64,000 nt of DNA, taken from positions 12,641,149 to 12,705,148 of the forward strand of contig NC_045146.1 in assembly GCF_008831285.2 (NCBI RefSeq), read 5' to 3'. The translations under genes and the position numbers were made by a program. The notes beneath the pieces were generated by a model. The model was not told the DNA's origin. It saw nothing but the letters and a program-made list of their open reading frames with translations, and ran no database searches. Source of the stretch: Nymphaea colorata (taxonomy: Eukaryota > Streptophyta > Magnoliopsida > Nymphaeales > Nymphaeaceae). Positions 36,221 to 48,809 of the stretch are shown here, piece after piece. Every line of letters begins with the position of its first letter. Within the stretch, counting starts at the first letter, position 1.

Positions 36221-38130
36221 GAACGAGGAGTCCTCTAGGCGTCGTCGCGTCATCCGGAGCCGACCTTCGCCCCGATCCGACGGTCGGGCTGTCAACGGGT
36301 CAAACAGTTCGGGTATGACCACAAATTGACCCGTATTTAGTTCGATAAGTTTCGGGACTGGAATAAAGTAAAGGAACCGGATCCGGAATCTACCCAAAAG
36401 ATGCGCTCAAGGAACGTTTCCGTCATTGTTTTCTGCCCTTATTATGGTCCAAGTTTGGGTTAATCTCAATAATTTTTCTTTCCTATATGATAGGCAATAA
36501 ACGATATTTTCTATAGAGACTCTTAAGTTTTAAGAGCACATTTAAATCATATATTTCCAACAAGATACTTGTGATTTCTATCTGTTTTTGGATCATTGGC
36601 AGAGCATGAAATTTTTGGTTGAAATGGTACTAATTCAATAACTTCAATCATTTTAGAGGCAATTATGCATACAAATAATAGAATATGTCAAAACAATAAT
36701 TTAAAAATAAACATATTTTGTAAGGCTGAACTGCCCACACAAGCCCCCATTTTTCTTTAACACTATTTTGGACCAAACGGGGCGAAGTTAGGTAGGGCTT
36801 CTTAGGGCATATGTTTCATAGAGCCCAATCTTAAAACTTTGAATTTGTATGTCGAACTTGGGGTCACTGCTCGAAAACTAATTGAAATTTTGTTAACTAT
36901 ATATTTAGTGTCTTTAAAAAAAAAAAATCTAGCTCCACTACTAGAATGGTACAATCCGTATAAAACAAGCTCAACAATAAATTTTTTGTCACTATCCTGT
37001 GTTTAAGTTTAAATAAGTTTGATTACTGTGTAAATGCTATCAATTATTAGAGTAATCTTAAAAGTGCAAATTTTTATGAATGCATTCGTCCATGGCAATC
37101 GAGCACATTAATTCACAAAAAAAAAAACCTTGTTTATAAGTCATCTTCTAGGGCCGAATTTTTTAACAATTTCAAGCTTAGTCGAATTATTAGGCTTATT
37201 GAACCAATTTCAAGTGGCAAGAGTTCCCTAACCAATCCAATATTGTAAGTTAATATTCACTTTTACTTTACTTATATACGAAATCAAATTGACAGTCTTT
37301 ACTTTTTGGCACTTTTGTCCTTCCAAGTTTCAATGACCTATTCAATTAATCAATTAATATCGTTCATAAATACTTAATATCTCTTTTCTTTTTATGCCTG
37401 ATTCAGAAACGACACTGCGTTTTAATCAATTGATCTTTCAACTCTTGTAGTTGATCAACTTTAGGGATTGGCACCCTCTGGAGGCATTTGGCAACAAGAA
37501 CACTAACATAATGTGTGACATGAATTTTTCTTAAAAGATGGCAGATTCACATTATAACATTACTAAAGTGCATGGTTTCATTGAATCTGTCTCAATCTTT
37601 ATAACATATTCATAAAACACTCTCTTAGTAGCAAACACCTCTTTCTAATGACCACTATTAGTTGAACATGCACCCATTGAATTAGGATAATTTTCAATTA
37701 AAACTTTGTTTTCGCCGTGGGGTTGGCTCCCTCCACCAATGTTTGACGGGTTGAGCATGCCTCCTCCAAGGGCGAAAATTTTACTTGTTTTATATTGAAA
37801 TTTTGGAAAATGATATTTCGGCCTTTAGACACTTTAATTCGACACCCCTCATGAAAATTTTATAGTTCCGCCCCTGACCTCCTCCTAGTTCTACCAACTC
37901 TTTCTTGTGTTCTGCCCCGGCCTCCTCCTCCTAGTTCTAGCAACTCGTTCCAAGAAGGTCTTCTATGTTGCAAAGACGATGGCTGATTCAAACACAAGAC
38001 AGGTTAGATGCCTGAGAAGGAGCCAAGGAGGAGGTAAAGGCCTCCACTGTACTTTGCAAGGGCACAGCTGACAAAGAGAGAAAAAATTCCTGCTCCTTTA
38101 CTGCTTCTTCTGAGATTCTTCTCCACTGCT

Positions 38131-38216
38131 TCATCATTCAACAGTTTTTACTCCAAACTCCCATTCATTGCTTTCATCATTCAACAGTTTTTACTCCAAA
38201 CTCCCATTCATTGCTT
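38131..38216. repeat. 43 bp tandem duplication
   Basis: Two head-to-tail copies of a 43 bp unit beginning TCATCATTCAACAG, at 38131-38173 and 38174-38216, identical as read. Confidence 0.9.
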
Positions 38217-39407
38217 TCAAGATGGCATGTGTTTTTACTGGTTTCGTGATGATGGATGAGAACATTCATATTCATCCTTGACAGAGCTGAGATGAAGGGA
38301 ACCTTTTGACATCCATGGAAAATCTAACGTGGGTTTCTTTTGTATTCCGCTGGGAATCACCCCTTCAATGATACTTCGCAGGGAGGGCCACTTAAGATTA
38401 TGAAGCTTTCTCTTATAGCGACTGCTTGACGCAGTCTACGAATGCAGAAACGCTAACCTGTAAGGATATCTTCCTTTATCGGTGAGAATGATCCCCGCTA
38501 TAGTAAAATTTTGCTCACAATGAACTACCAAAACTGTTAGTGCATGAATAGCCCCGAGTGTTACACGTGGTCCACCCTTGACAGGGGTGGAGTCAGAAAA
38601 AATTTTAATAAAAGGTCAAATTAAAGTTTTTAAATTTTGACATTGGTTGAAAAAAAAAATTTAAAAATGTTTATGTAAGATAAAAACAAAAATAAAAAGT
38701 TAAAAGGTTCAAAGACATTTCTTTTTTAAAAATCTCCAAAATATTTTACTCCTACCTCTTTGGTTTTGTGCATATCTGTTGAGTGCACCAACTCATTGTC
38801 ACATGTAGAGATGTTTGACGATAGACACACATTTAAGGGTGGTTTAGTAATTTGAACATTGCATAAATCTAACCAAAAGATAAAATATGTTTGTGATAGA
38901 TTTATGAAACACTCATAAAATCTTTCATTTGCCAAAAAAATCCCTTAATAAAACAAGGCTTTAAGCGAAACAAAAAAATTGAGCTCAGAGTTTGTATCAA
39001 GTGGACGGGCCACAGCAGTCTTTAAAATCAAACTATGGCTCGAGAGATTTCATTCTTTATTAATATAACAAAATTCTGCAACGACGATGATCAGCGAACT
39101 CTGATGGTCTCACTCATCAAGTATATATATACACGGACATGGCTTATGGGCCATAACCCAACACTATACCATACAATTTAATTTTAAACCAGGAAATAAT
39201 AGTTTTATAAGTGCAAATATGACAAAGGAAGAAGATGAACCAAAAGAAGGGTCGGTACAAAAATTTATGCACGAAAGGATTAAAATCTAAAAAGTATATT
39301 TTATATAAAAATTCCTAAAATGCTTCAACACCTCTTCTTTTTTTTCTTTCTTTGGAGTGTATATTTGTTGTATGCACCACAACTCGATCTCACCTTAGAA
39401 ACCAGGT

Positions 39408-39537
39408 ATTTTTCGCCACTACTTCCAGGTATTTTTGCCATTACTTCCAGTTAAATCCAAGAAGGTTCAATTATTTTTCGCCACTACTTCCAGGTATTTT
39501 CGCCATTACTTCCAGTTAAATCCAAGAAGGTTCAATT
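39408..39537. repeat. 65 bp tandem duplication
   Basis: Two head-to-tail copies of a 65 bp unit beginning ATTTTTCGCCACTACTTCC, at 39408-39472 and 39473-39537, with one T/C difference. Each unit itself holds two partial repeats (CGCCACTACTTCCAG and GCCATTACTTCCAG). Confidence 0.9.
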
Positions 39538-41328
39538 AAGTGGCGTAGCCACACCAGCCTCTTAAAAATTCTTTATTTTTACATTGGAATCTTAAATATT
39601 TATTCTTGTATATATATAAGTGCCCTACCAGATTTGATTATTTTTAAACAAATACCTTTTGTGCCTCCGCTACTCGTTCAAGTCAAAATTTCTATGACCA
39701 GGCCATGATATTGATAGTGCATAATCTTAATTACCTTGTCAACCACCTCTTTTCTAATAGCGAGGGTGACTGATCTACAAAGTCAATTAATGAGCATCAG
39801 GCTCGACAAAGTGGGCCTTGGGCGAGTATAAAGGCCTTATTATCAGCCTAGGTTTCTACCAAGCAAAGTCTTTGTTGTTAGTTGAGGCTCGACCCACTTA
39901 ATTATCGGGCTGAGTCCAACTGTCAACTTCATGTCTACTACAGTAGACATTCGGCTTGATGCTCTTATTTGACCCTTTTAATGTTTACTTTTCTCTTATA
40001 TTAGAAAGTCTTAGTGACTTCCTAAGAGAGAGAGAGAATACTTACGAGTGATGGATGACTGTTGAGAAAGGGCACAAGTATCTTGCAGAGGAAAGAGAGA
40101 GAATGAAATAAAAATACAGAAAAGCAAGGTTCAAAGGTGTGTATCGATCGAGCAAAGTTGAGCTAACCCACGATTACCTAGGCCGGGCTGGACTATTATG
40201 GCTATTTTTTTGTTGGGTTAAGTGAGGGACGGATATAAAATTTTGTTTGAAAGAGGCCAAATTAAAGTTTTTAAATTTTAACTAGGATCAAAATATAGTT
40301 TTTTGAAAATTTTATATAAAACAAGTGAAATTTTTTAAAATTCACATGTAAATAATTTTTTTTAAAAAAAAAATTGAGGTGAAACTGTTGGCTGGCGATG
40401 GAAAGGTAGCTAGCTGCTGACTTCATTGTCAGTCTTCTCCCGTCTCTCAACTACTCGTCCAACCCCATCGTATAATGGAGACCAACTATACATAAGCTCT
40501 CCGGCAATTTTTCGTGCATGTTTTCTGAATAGCATGGTTAACTATAATAAAATTTGTGAATCTCAACCTATCATGATTAATCGAAGGAACTTGAATATTA
40601 TGATTAATGAAGAATATAGCATGTCTGCTAATAATTGTAAACTAAATACCAAATATATATATTCTGGAACTGAAAAATTAATTCATTGATTATACAAAGA
40701 ATACCAAAGTCGTACTTGCATATGAGTTTTAATTAATTTGATTATGTAATTTTAGCACATTTAAAACCTTGTATGTGTGTCTTTATGAAAAATCGGAGCA
40801 ATTTAAAATTCAATTTTTGGAAGTTCTTTTCCAAAAACATTAACCATACCCGTGCAATGTCCCTGGTTCAAAACTTAATAAGATATTCTTATGTATCAAG
40901 TAAACCCATTCTAGGATGAATTTTTGCGTTTACAAGACATGAAATTAAACTCCGTTCTCGCTGCTGTTAAATTGCACAAGATCTAAGTATGTTGTAAAGA
41001 CGTTTCACAATCAGATCGTGGTTTCACTTTCCCTACCAATTAATTTGAGCAATGAATAGCCAAGCTGATGATATCAAGAGAATCCGGTCTTTTGATGAAA
41101 ACATTCTTGAAATAATTATTCAAGATCTTTGGGATTTTTTTATCCCTGTTCCAGTACAGATACAAATTTCAATAATGGCAGATCTTCTCCGCCATGTTTA
41201 ATAGGTTTTTGCTTTACAGAACTAAAGAAAACGTCAACAATGAGAATCACAGTAATATATAGCAAACTAATCAGTAAATGAAGAAGCTCAATTTTTAACG
41301 TCTGCATCTTCAAGCCAAGCGTTCAACG

Positions 41329-41808
41329 TCAGTCAATCTGCAACCGGGGAGGTTCTGCCTGGGTCCGCCTCCTCCACAAGCTCTTCTCATCCGTTTCTCC
41401 GCGGGGCGGCGCAGCCACAACATTCATCCTTATCGCACCAATCGCCGCCTTGGTGCCCGCCGAGCGCCGCGGCTCGGCCATGCCTTCATCAGCAGGGAAA
41501 GCCTGCACTTTGTTCCGTCCCCCCTTCAGGCGTGGCATACGATAAGTCGGCTTTCTCTCCGAAGGCTGCCTCTTCACCTGCTTCCCCAAGCTGCTTGCAC
41601 AGGCCAGCTTCTCCTTATCCATGCTCTTGCACCTGATTGTCCCCATGCAAGTAGGGCCTGGGGAAGCCGACCCGCTGTGGGAATGCTCGTCGCCTTTCGC
41701 CGAAGCTCCGGTGGCGGCCGGCGATGCATCCAAGTCCAGACTTTCCTCGCCGGAAAACCAAAACCGGCGAGCCTTGCGGATGAAACCAGAGAGGCTGATG
41801 CTAGGCAT
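41329..41808 (-). CDS. Small basic protein X2 (uncharacterised)
   Basis: Single exon, 159 residues, starting MPSISLSGFIRKARRFWF. It has the X-family layout: basic aromatic N-terminus, SLDLDASPA, a Ser/Gly-rich linker, CMGTIRCKSMDKEKLA, SSLGKQVKRQPSERK, a basic middle and the C-terminal GAIRMNVVAAPPRG...SLWRRRTQAEPPRLQID. It differs from X3 at only a few residues (for example Cys versus Arg in KLAxASS) and from X1 at many. No signal peptide, membrane segment or known domain is seen. The coding part is GC-rich against an AT-rich background. The family is not recognised; retention of the frame in three paralogues suggests it is functional. Confidence 0.75.
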   Translation of the reverse strand: MPSISLSGFIRKARRFWFSGEESLDLDASPAATGASAKGDEHSHSGSASPGPTCMGTIRCKSMDKEKLACASSLGKQVKRQPSERKPTYRMPRLKGGRNKVQAFPADEGMAEPRRSAGTKAAIGAIRMNVVAAPPRGETDEKSLWRRRTQAEPPRLQID

Positions 41809-41978
41809 GGATGAAGGTCGATCTTGGTAAGCACCACCGATTTAAGCACCGTAACAAGGAGTACAGGAAGAAAGTGGGAGAGCTTGTGGATTACGAGAAG
41901 AAGAGAGAACTGTAACTAGGGATTTGGATGCTGTTGTTGTTGTGGAAGTACAAGAACAGACATGCGGAGATAATATGC

Positions 41979-41985
41979 ATATATA
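41979..41985 (-). promoter_or_regulatory. TATA box of X2
   Basis: CTATATATGCAT on the minus strand, about 175 bases before the start codon, inside a promoter shared with X3 and recognisable at X1. Confidence 0.55.
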
Positions 41986-43242
41986 GTGGCCGTGCGGGAG
42001 GGAGAGGAGGAAGGGAGGAGGAAGAAGCACGGGATTGGGTCAAAGCAGGAAGCCCAACGGCCGATGACCGCTTCTTTCTTGTGTTGAAACTTGAAACTCC
42101 TTTTGTGTTGTGGATTGATCCTACGCTCTTCTTCCCTTTTAGTTTTAAATTTTGAAACAAGAAATTGTGCCTTATAATATTAAGGTATGGATGTGGATTA
42201 CAAAAGTATCAAAATTGGTTTTATGAAAAAATGGGCATGTGTTTAGAATTTGGATGCACCTAAAACTCTTTTTATTTTTTTTTAATAGACTGGGGGACGA
42301 GATTATTTAATTCCTGTAGTCATTAACACCCTAAAAAGCTGTTTGGGAGGTCAAATCCGTTTTGAAGTGTCATCCAAACACGACCGTAGTGTGATCTTGT
42401 GAACGTAAAAGATATGCTCAGGAAGGTAAAGAGAACCTGTGAGGGATCGCAAACAACTTCCTCTCGCCCATGTTTGATTGATGGAGGATTGTATTTGAAG
42501 GGTTTGCATTTGCAGGAACATACTCTTGCTTATTGAGTAGAAAAATTGGATCCCTTTCCTTAGAGACCGTTTTACAAGAGTAACTTATTATTATTGTTCA
42601 ACGAATTTGCCTCTAAAAATGAAACAGATTCATGAAACACTTGTCATGGTGTTCATGAATCTATCCTATTTTCTAGAACAGATTCATGAGACAGTAACAA
42701 AGAATTATTATAGCCAAAACAGTCTTTTAAGGGTTTTCTTTACTTTAAACTAACTTTGTAATGGAGAAGTCTATCAACATGTATTTGATTGCTTCTTTGT
42801 ACATTGAGATGAAAGTAGATTTAATGTTTTCTTCGCTGCATAAGTTGATAAAAGGTGAAACCCCATGTAAGAGGACAAATATGAAAGTGAATGACCAAAA
42901 AACCCTTGCAACGGCAAGTGGAAGGGATTATAAGAGTCATCCACTGATTTTAGAGGTCAATCCGAACATTGACAACGCTATACAATGCGATAGTAATCAC
43001 ATTATGTTTCATTTCATTAAAAAAAAAACAAACAAACAGAGAAGGTCCTCTCCTTTTGCCTTGCCCTCAACTTTCATAACTGCTTAGACTTGGTTAAAGG
43101 ATTGATGCTAATGGGAGTTATAATCAAGGATTGGCTTTTTACCCATTACTTGTCCAACCAGCAACCCCTTTGAGGTTTCACATTACTTTAGAAGGTATCG
43201 GCAAAATCAAATATGACCAACTTTCTTCTCATAGATAAGGGG

Positions 43243-43291
43243 TGGCAGGGATGAAACCAAGGGGGGCTTGCAGGGGCCTTGGGCCCCCCTT

Positions 43292-43367
<76 letters not shown>

Positions 43368-43470
43368 TTTTGCATTTGTCTTATATTAGAATTTAAAAAA
43401 ATTATATTTTTGGCCCCTATAAAAATTTTGAGGCTATAATTTGATCATCATGAAAAAATAGTGTCTTCGC
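43243..43470. repeat. Dispersed repeat with TA microsatellite core, copy 1
   Basis: GGTGGCAGGGATGAAACCAA, a G-rich then C-rich stretch ending in GGGCCCCCC, a TA run (43299-43361), then AAAATTTTGCATTTGTCTTA and a 'ggcccctataaaaattttgaggctataattt' type end. The same order recurs near 47618, 49836 and 50626, with a looser copy at 53448-53850. It is probably a non-autonomous transposable-element fragment; no terminal repeats were identified. Confidence 0.65.
43299..43361. repeat. TA microsatellite in repeat core
   Basis: About 63 bases of TA. Shorter runs occur at the same place in the other copies (47649-47671, 49886-49923, 50695-50721). Confidence 0.95.
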
Positions 43471-45791
43471 CCTTGGGTGTGAGGGAATATTACAATCACA
43501 TTTAAAAGATGATGTTATAGGCTGCACTTTAATGGACAACCTTTTTGTGTCTTTTACGGGGCATTTATTCACGGTGACTATGCCCGGGAGACTTGCTGTT
43601 TCCCAAAGCTAATGCTACCACCGGCATATAAATGATGATGTAAATAACATTACGATCCTTGAAAGTCCAAAGCAGCTTTAAAAGTTAGCAGTCTTACGGT
43701 ATATCTTTCAACTTGAGAGCCGTGTGGTACTCTTTAAGATATATCTTTCAACTTGAGTGTCGTGTTTCATGACCTTATAAAACATGATAAGAACACGTGA
43801 TCTATTAAAAAGATTATGTAGATCATATATCTTGATCCAAATCTACAAAATGACAAACAATAAATTATTTGCATGCAGGCAATGCTTCCAACATATAGTG
43901 TCAATATATAGTGTGAACAATTGACCTTTGCTACCACGTCCGAAAATTATGTATTATCGACTATATATATATATATATATATATATATGCAGGCTCCCAT
44001 AATTAAACAATAGAGAACCATAACATTATTAATGTAGACGATTAAGCTAACAATTCCAGAATGCTACTATATAGTAAAATTATAAAGAGCTTTGCATGTA
44101 GCGAGAGCTAGAGACATTATGCAAAGTTTAGTTGGAAAAGCAATTGAACTTTTATCATGCTCATTTGGGTTGCATTTTCTTTGACTGGCAGATGATGAGA
44201 TTGGTTTCGCCAATATATTTTTTGGGTGAGCAGAGAAAACTTTTGTCTAGTAGATAGCTGAAACTTCCACACAACGCATTGTTCTCTTAAGCTAAAAGGC
44301 CTGCTTTGGATACCTGTGGGTACTGCCCTCTCTATGTTTCAGCTTGTCACGAGATTGATACCCCTAACACTTGAAATAGAGTCTAGCCACCTACCAGGCC
44401 GCACCCTAAACAGTTGTGTTGACCCCTCTCAAGGACAGCTCAGTCAACAGAATTAATAACAACTTAATTAAAATGATACAGGTAATAGAGTGTAAGTTAA
44501 TGCTAACTAACATATGATGCTAGAACCTAAGGGGATGTAGATAGCCATGCCATCTACTACTGCCATCTTCAAGCGATTTTTCAATGGTTTTGCTTCTTTG
44601 CTATATTAAACACATAAAATAGGAACGTCAATATACCAGATTTGGATCAGATATCCAACCCAATCATTCAAAAAAAAAGTTAGATACTAAAAAAAAATTA
44701 ACATCTAATTAAGAGATCATATTCAAATTTAAAAAATGACATCCAATCCGAGTTGGATGTACATAAATATATGATTGGATTTGGATATGGATCAGATTTA
44801 GGTTTAAATAAGTATCTTATATCCAATGCCCTTACATTTTGAAATCAAATGGATTTTGTTGGAAATTCTGACTTATAGCCAGTTCAGATTCAAATTGTGA
44901 AATCGGATTCAAATTTGAACTTGATTTTTCTTTGTTCTTATTTGAAGACATTCAAAACAAGGGATATGGTTAAGAGTACATTTGACATCCCAACATTAAA
45001 TGGTAACTATTCAAACATCCTTATCAAATCATTGTAAACAAGAATGATGCGGCATACACAGTCGGACAATGATGAATACCTGAGCACAGTGCAGTCTCCA
45101 ACTACCAGTCAAGTCGTATTTATAAATACTAAAACTTTGGGATGTCCCCAAACACGCTGCCAATTTCCTATAAACCCTCATCCACAGGTTGGTATATTCT
45201 GTGGCGATCAATTACCAACATCATGCAAACGTTTATTGCGCCATCCCTGTGATCCCTTATCCATACCCGTGCAACGTCCCTGGTTCAAAACTTAATCTAC
45301 TTTATTGGGGTCCATATAAGATTTTAGAACTTGTATATTAGGAACTTTATAAGATATTCTTATGTATCAAGTAAACCCATTCTAGGATGAATTTTTGCGT
45401 TTACAAAACATGTAATTAAACTCCGTTCTTGCTGCTGTTAAATTGCACAAGGTCTAAGTATGTTGCAAAGAAGTTTCACAATCAGATCGTGGTTTCACTT
45501 TCACTACCAACTAATTTGAGCAATGAATAGCCAAACTGATGATATCAACAGAATCCAATCTTTTCATGAAAACATTCTTGAAGTAATTATTCGAGATCTT
45601 TGGGATTTTTATCACTGTATAAGTACAGATACAAATTTCAATAATGGCAGAACTTCTCCGCCATGTTTAATAGACTTTTGATTTACTAAAGAAAACCTGA
45701 ACAATGAGGATTACATAACATATAGTAAACTAATCAGTAAATGAATAAGCTGAATTTTTAACGTCTGCATCTTCATGCCGAGCGTTCAACG

Positions 45792-46271
45792 TCAGTCAAT
45801 CTGCAACCGGGGAGGTTCTGCTTGCGTCCGCCTCCTCCACAAGCTCTTCTCATCCGTTTCTCCGCGGGGCGGCGCAGCCACAACATTCATCCTTATCGCA
45901 CCAATCGCCGCCTTGGTGCCCGCCGAGCGCCGCGGCTCGGCCATGCCTTCATCAGCAGGGAAAGCCTGCACTTTGTTCCGTCCCCCCTTCAGGCGTGGCA
46001 TCCGATAAGTCGGCTTTCTCTCCGAAGGCTGCCTCTTCACCTGCTTCCCCAAGCTGCTTGCACGGGCCAGCTTCTCCTTATCCATGCTCTTGCTTCTGAT
46101 CATCCCCATGCAAGTGGGGCCTGGGGAAGCCGACCCACTGTGGACATGCTCGTCGCCTTTCGCCGAAGCTCCGGTGGCGGCCGGCGATGCGTCCAAGTCC
46201 AGACTCTCCTCGCCGGAAAACCAAAACCGGCGAGCCTTGCGGATGAAACCAGAGAGGCTGATGCTAGGCAT
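45792..46271 (-). CDS. Small basic protein X3 (uncharacterised)
   Basis: Single exon, 159 residues, nearly identical to X2 over its whole length, with the same start, central KSMDKEKLA motif and C-terminal RRRTQAEPPRLQID. It sits in the second copy of the roughly 4.4 kb block with the same promoter and TATA box. A plus-strand frame (45822-46277) crosses most of the gene but mirrors GC-rich third positions and is not taken as a gene. The function is unknown. The very high similarity to X2, including silent sites and UTR, points to a recent duplication. Confidence 0.75.
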   Translation of the reverse strand: MPSISLSGFIRKARRFWFSGEESLDLDASPAATGASAKGDEHVHSGSASPGPTCMGMIRSKSMDKEKLARASSLGKQVKRQPSERKPTYRMPRLKGGRNKVQAFPADEGMAEPRRSAGTKAAIGAIRMNVVAAPPRGETDEKSLWRRRTQAEPPRLQID

Positions 46272-46440
46272 GGATGAAGGTCGATCTTGGTAAGCACCAC
46301 CGATTTAAGCACCGTAACAAGGAGTACAGGAAGAAAGTGGGAGAGCTTGTGGATTAGGAGAAGAAGAGAGAACTGTAACTAGGGATTTGGATGCTGTTGT
46401 TGTTGTGGAAGTACAAGAACAGACATGCGGACATGATATG

Positions 46441-46448
46441 CATATATA
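46441..46448 (-). promoter_or_regulatory. TATA box of X3
   Basis: CTATATATG on the minus strand, about 175 bases before the X3 start, with flanks matching X2. Confidence 0.55.
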
Positions 46449-48809
46449 GTGGCCGTGCAGGAGGGAGAGGAGGAAGGGAGGAGGAAAAAGCACGGGATTG
46501 GGTCAAAGCCGGAAGCCCGACGGCCGATGACCGCTTCTTTCTTGTGTTGAAACTTGAAACTCCTTTTGTGTTTTGGATTGATCCTACGCTCTTCTTCCCT
46601 TTTAGTTTTAAATTTTGAAACGAAATATTGTGCCATATTATATTAAGGTATGGGTGTGGATACACATCTCACACAACCAACACAATTGGTTTTATGAAAA
46701 AATGGGTTTGGATTTGGATGCACCTAATTTTTTTTTTTTAATAAAGGGGATGAGATTATCACGATCGGAGTGTGATGTTGTGGACGCAAAAGTGGGGCCC
46801 TTAAAACGTGATCTTGTGAACACAAGAAAACCATGGAGGGACCCCAAACAACTTACTCCCGCCCATGTTTGATTAACGGAGGATTGTATTTATAGGGTTT
46901 GTATTTGTGGGTTTATACTCTTGCCTATTGAATAGAAAAGTTGGATCCTTCCTTTTAGAGACTCACGTATTTGTCTACAAAAATGAAACAAATTCATGAA
47001 ACACTTGTCATGGTGTTATGAATCTATCCTATTTTCTGGGATAAGTTCGCTAGACAGTAACAAAGAATTACCATAGCCAAAGCTTAAGGTTTTTCTTTAC
47101 TTTAAGCTTAACTTTGTAATAGGGAAGTTTGTCTTGTGTTTGATTGCTTCTTTGTGCATTGAGGTGAAAGAAGATTTAATGTTTTATCCCGTGCAGAAGC
47201 TGATAAAAGGTGAAACCCCAAGTAAGAGGATAAATATGAAAGGGTGAAAAAAATACTTATTTAGAAATGACCAAAAAACCCTTGCAATGAGGAAGGGATT
47301 ATAAGAGTCATCCACAAATTTTAGAGGTCAATCCAAACATTGACAACGCTCTACAATGAGATAGTAATCACATTATGTTTCATTTCATAAAAAAAAAAAA
47401 AAACAAATAGACAAGTTTCTCTCCTTTTCCCTTGTCTTCAAGTTTCAGAACTGCTTACACTTCACTAACGGATTGATGCTCATGGGAATTATAATCAAAG
47501 ATTAGCTTTTTACCAATTATTTGTCCAACCAGCAACCTCTTGAGGTTTCACATTACTTCAAAAGATATTGGCAAAATAAAAAATGACCAACTCTCTTTAC
47601 ATGGATAAAGCAAAGACAGAAACAAGAGGGGCTTGCAGGGGACCGCCAATATATATATATATATATATATAACTTTAAAAATTTTACATTTGTCTTATAT
47701 TAAAATTTAAAAAAAAAATAATTTGGCCCTTGTTAACATTTTGAAACTCTAATTCGGTCCTCTTCATAAAAAATCCTAGATCCATCATTGGGTGTGAGGG
47801 AACATTACAATCACATTTAAAGGATGATGTAATTGGCTGCACTTTAATGGACAACATTTTTTGCGTCTTTTGTTGGGCATTTATTCAACCAGCTACACCA
47901 AACCCCTTAAAGTTTCACATTACTTTTTGCAAGGTATCGACCAAATCAAATATGACCATCTCTCTGGATAAGGGGTATGAAGAAGCAGTCACAATGACTA
48001 TGCCCAGGAGACTTGTTGTTTCCCAAAGCTAACACTACCATCAACATTTAAATGATGCTGTAAAGAACATTACCATCCTCACTTTCTTCTACCCACAAGG
48101 TCCAAAGCAGCTTCAAAATTTGGTAGTCTTATGGTATATCTTTCAACTTGTGAGCCGTATTTAAGTATTTACGGTACGCCTTTCAACTTGAGTGCGTGTT
48201 TCATAACCTTATAAAACATGATAAGAACTCATGATCTATTAAACAAATTATGTAGACATTGTATCGCGAACCAAATCTACAAAACGACAAACAATAAATT
48301 AGTTGCGTGCTAGCAACACTTCCAACATATAGTGCCAATATATAGTGTGAACAATTGACCATTGCTACTAAGTCCGAAAATTATATACCCTCAAATAAAT
48401 AAATAAATAAATATATATATATATACATCATAAATCTACAGTCTCCCATAATAAACAATAGAGTGGAGGAAACTTCCGTCTGGTAGATAGCCGAAGCTTC
48501 CACCCAACTCCTTGTTCTCTTAAAGTAAAAGGTCTGCTTTGGATACCTCGGGGCCCCCTCTGTGTTTCAACTTGCCAAGAGATTGATACCCTAACACTTG
48601 AAATGGAGTCTAGCCACCTACGAGCCAGCTCCTAAACAGTTGTGTTGGCCCCTCTCAAAGACGGTTCATAACATACTTAATGACAACTTAATTGAAAGGA
48701 TACAGGTAATAGATCGCATGTTAATGCTAGTTAACATATGATGCTAGAGCCTAAGGGGATGTAGGAAATTTGAATAGTGAGAAAGGGGTACTAGCCATGC
48801 TTCCTGATA

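Larger units (their letters stand above)
36222..41328. other. Long intergenic region with repeat fragments
   Basis: Homology to the copy A promoter region ends near 36405. The rest is AT-rich and gene-free. It holds fragments of a dispersed repeat (around 36740-36950, 37795-37880, 38583-38690, 40205-40345), two short perfect or near-perfect tandem duplications (38131-38216, 39408-39537) and, from about 40845, the start of the X2 duplication unit. This gap is about 3 kb longer than the matching NRPB1-A to X1 gap. Confidence 0.5.
40845..45245. repeat. Tandem block 1 (X2 plus full tail)
   Basis: Starts at CCATACCCGTGCAA, carries X2, its promoter and a tail of about 2.9 kb with recognisable sub-blocks: the 'gagggat...caaacaactt' segment (42440), the 'gataaaaggtgaaacccc' segment (42848), the dispersed repeat with TA run (43243), 'gctgcactttaatggacaac' (43522), 'acatgataagaac' (43784) and the 'gatttggatcagatatcc' segment (44640). 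Block 2 begins again with the same wording at 45260, a period of about 4.4 kb. Edges are approximate. Confidence 0.75.
45260..48770. repeat. Tandem block 2 (X3 plus shortened tail)
   Basis: Repeats block 1 from CCATACCCGTGCAA through X3 and the tail sub-blocks (46845, 47190, 47618, 47837, 48212), but lacks most of the 43990-44210 segment and the final 44560-45240 segment. It ends near 48760 after 'gcctaaggggatgtag'. Edges are approximate. Confidence 0.75.

Noticed and set aside
45822-46277. Plus-strand 151-codon frame across X3
   Set aside because: Antisense to X3. The frame is not open over the same length in X2 despite near-identical DNA, so it looks like a GC-rich artefact.
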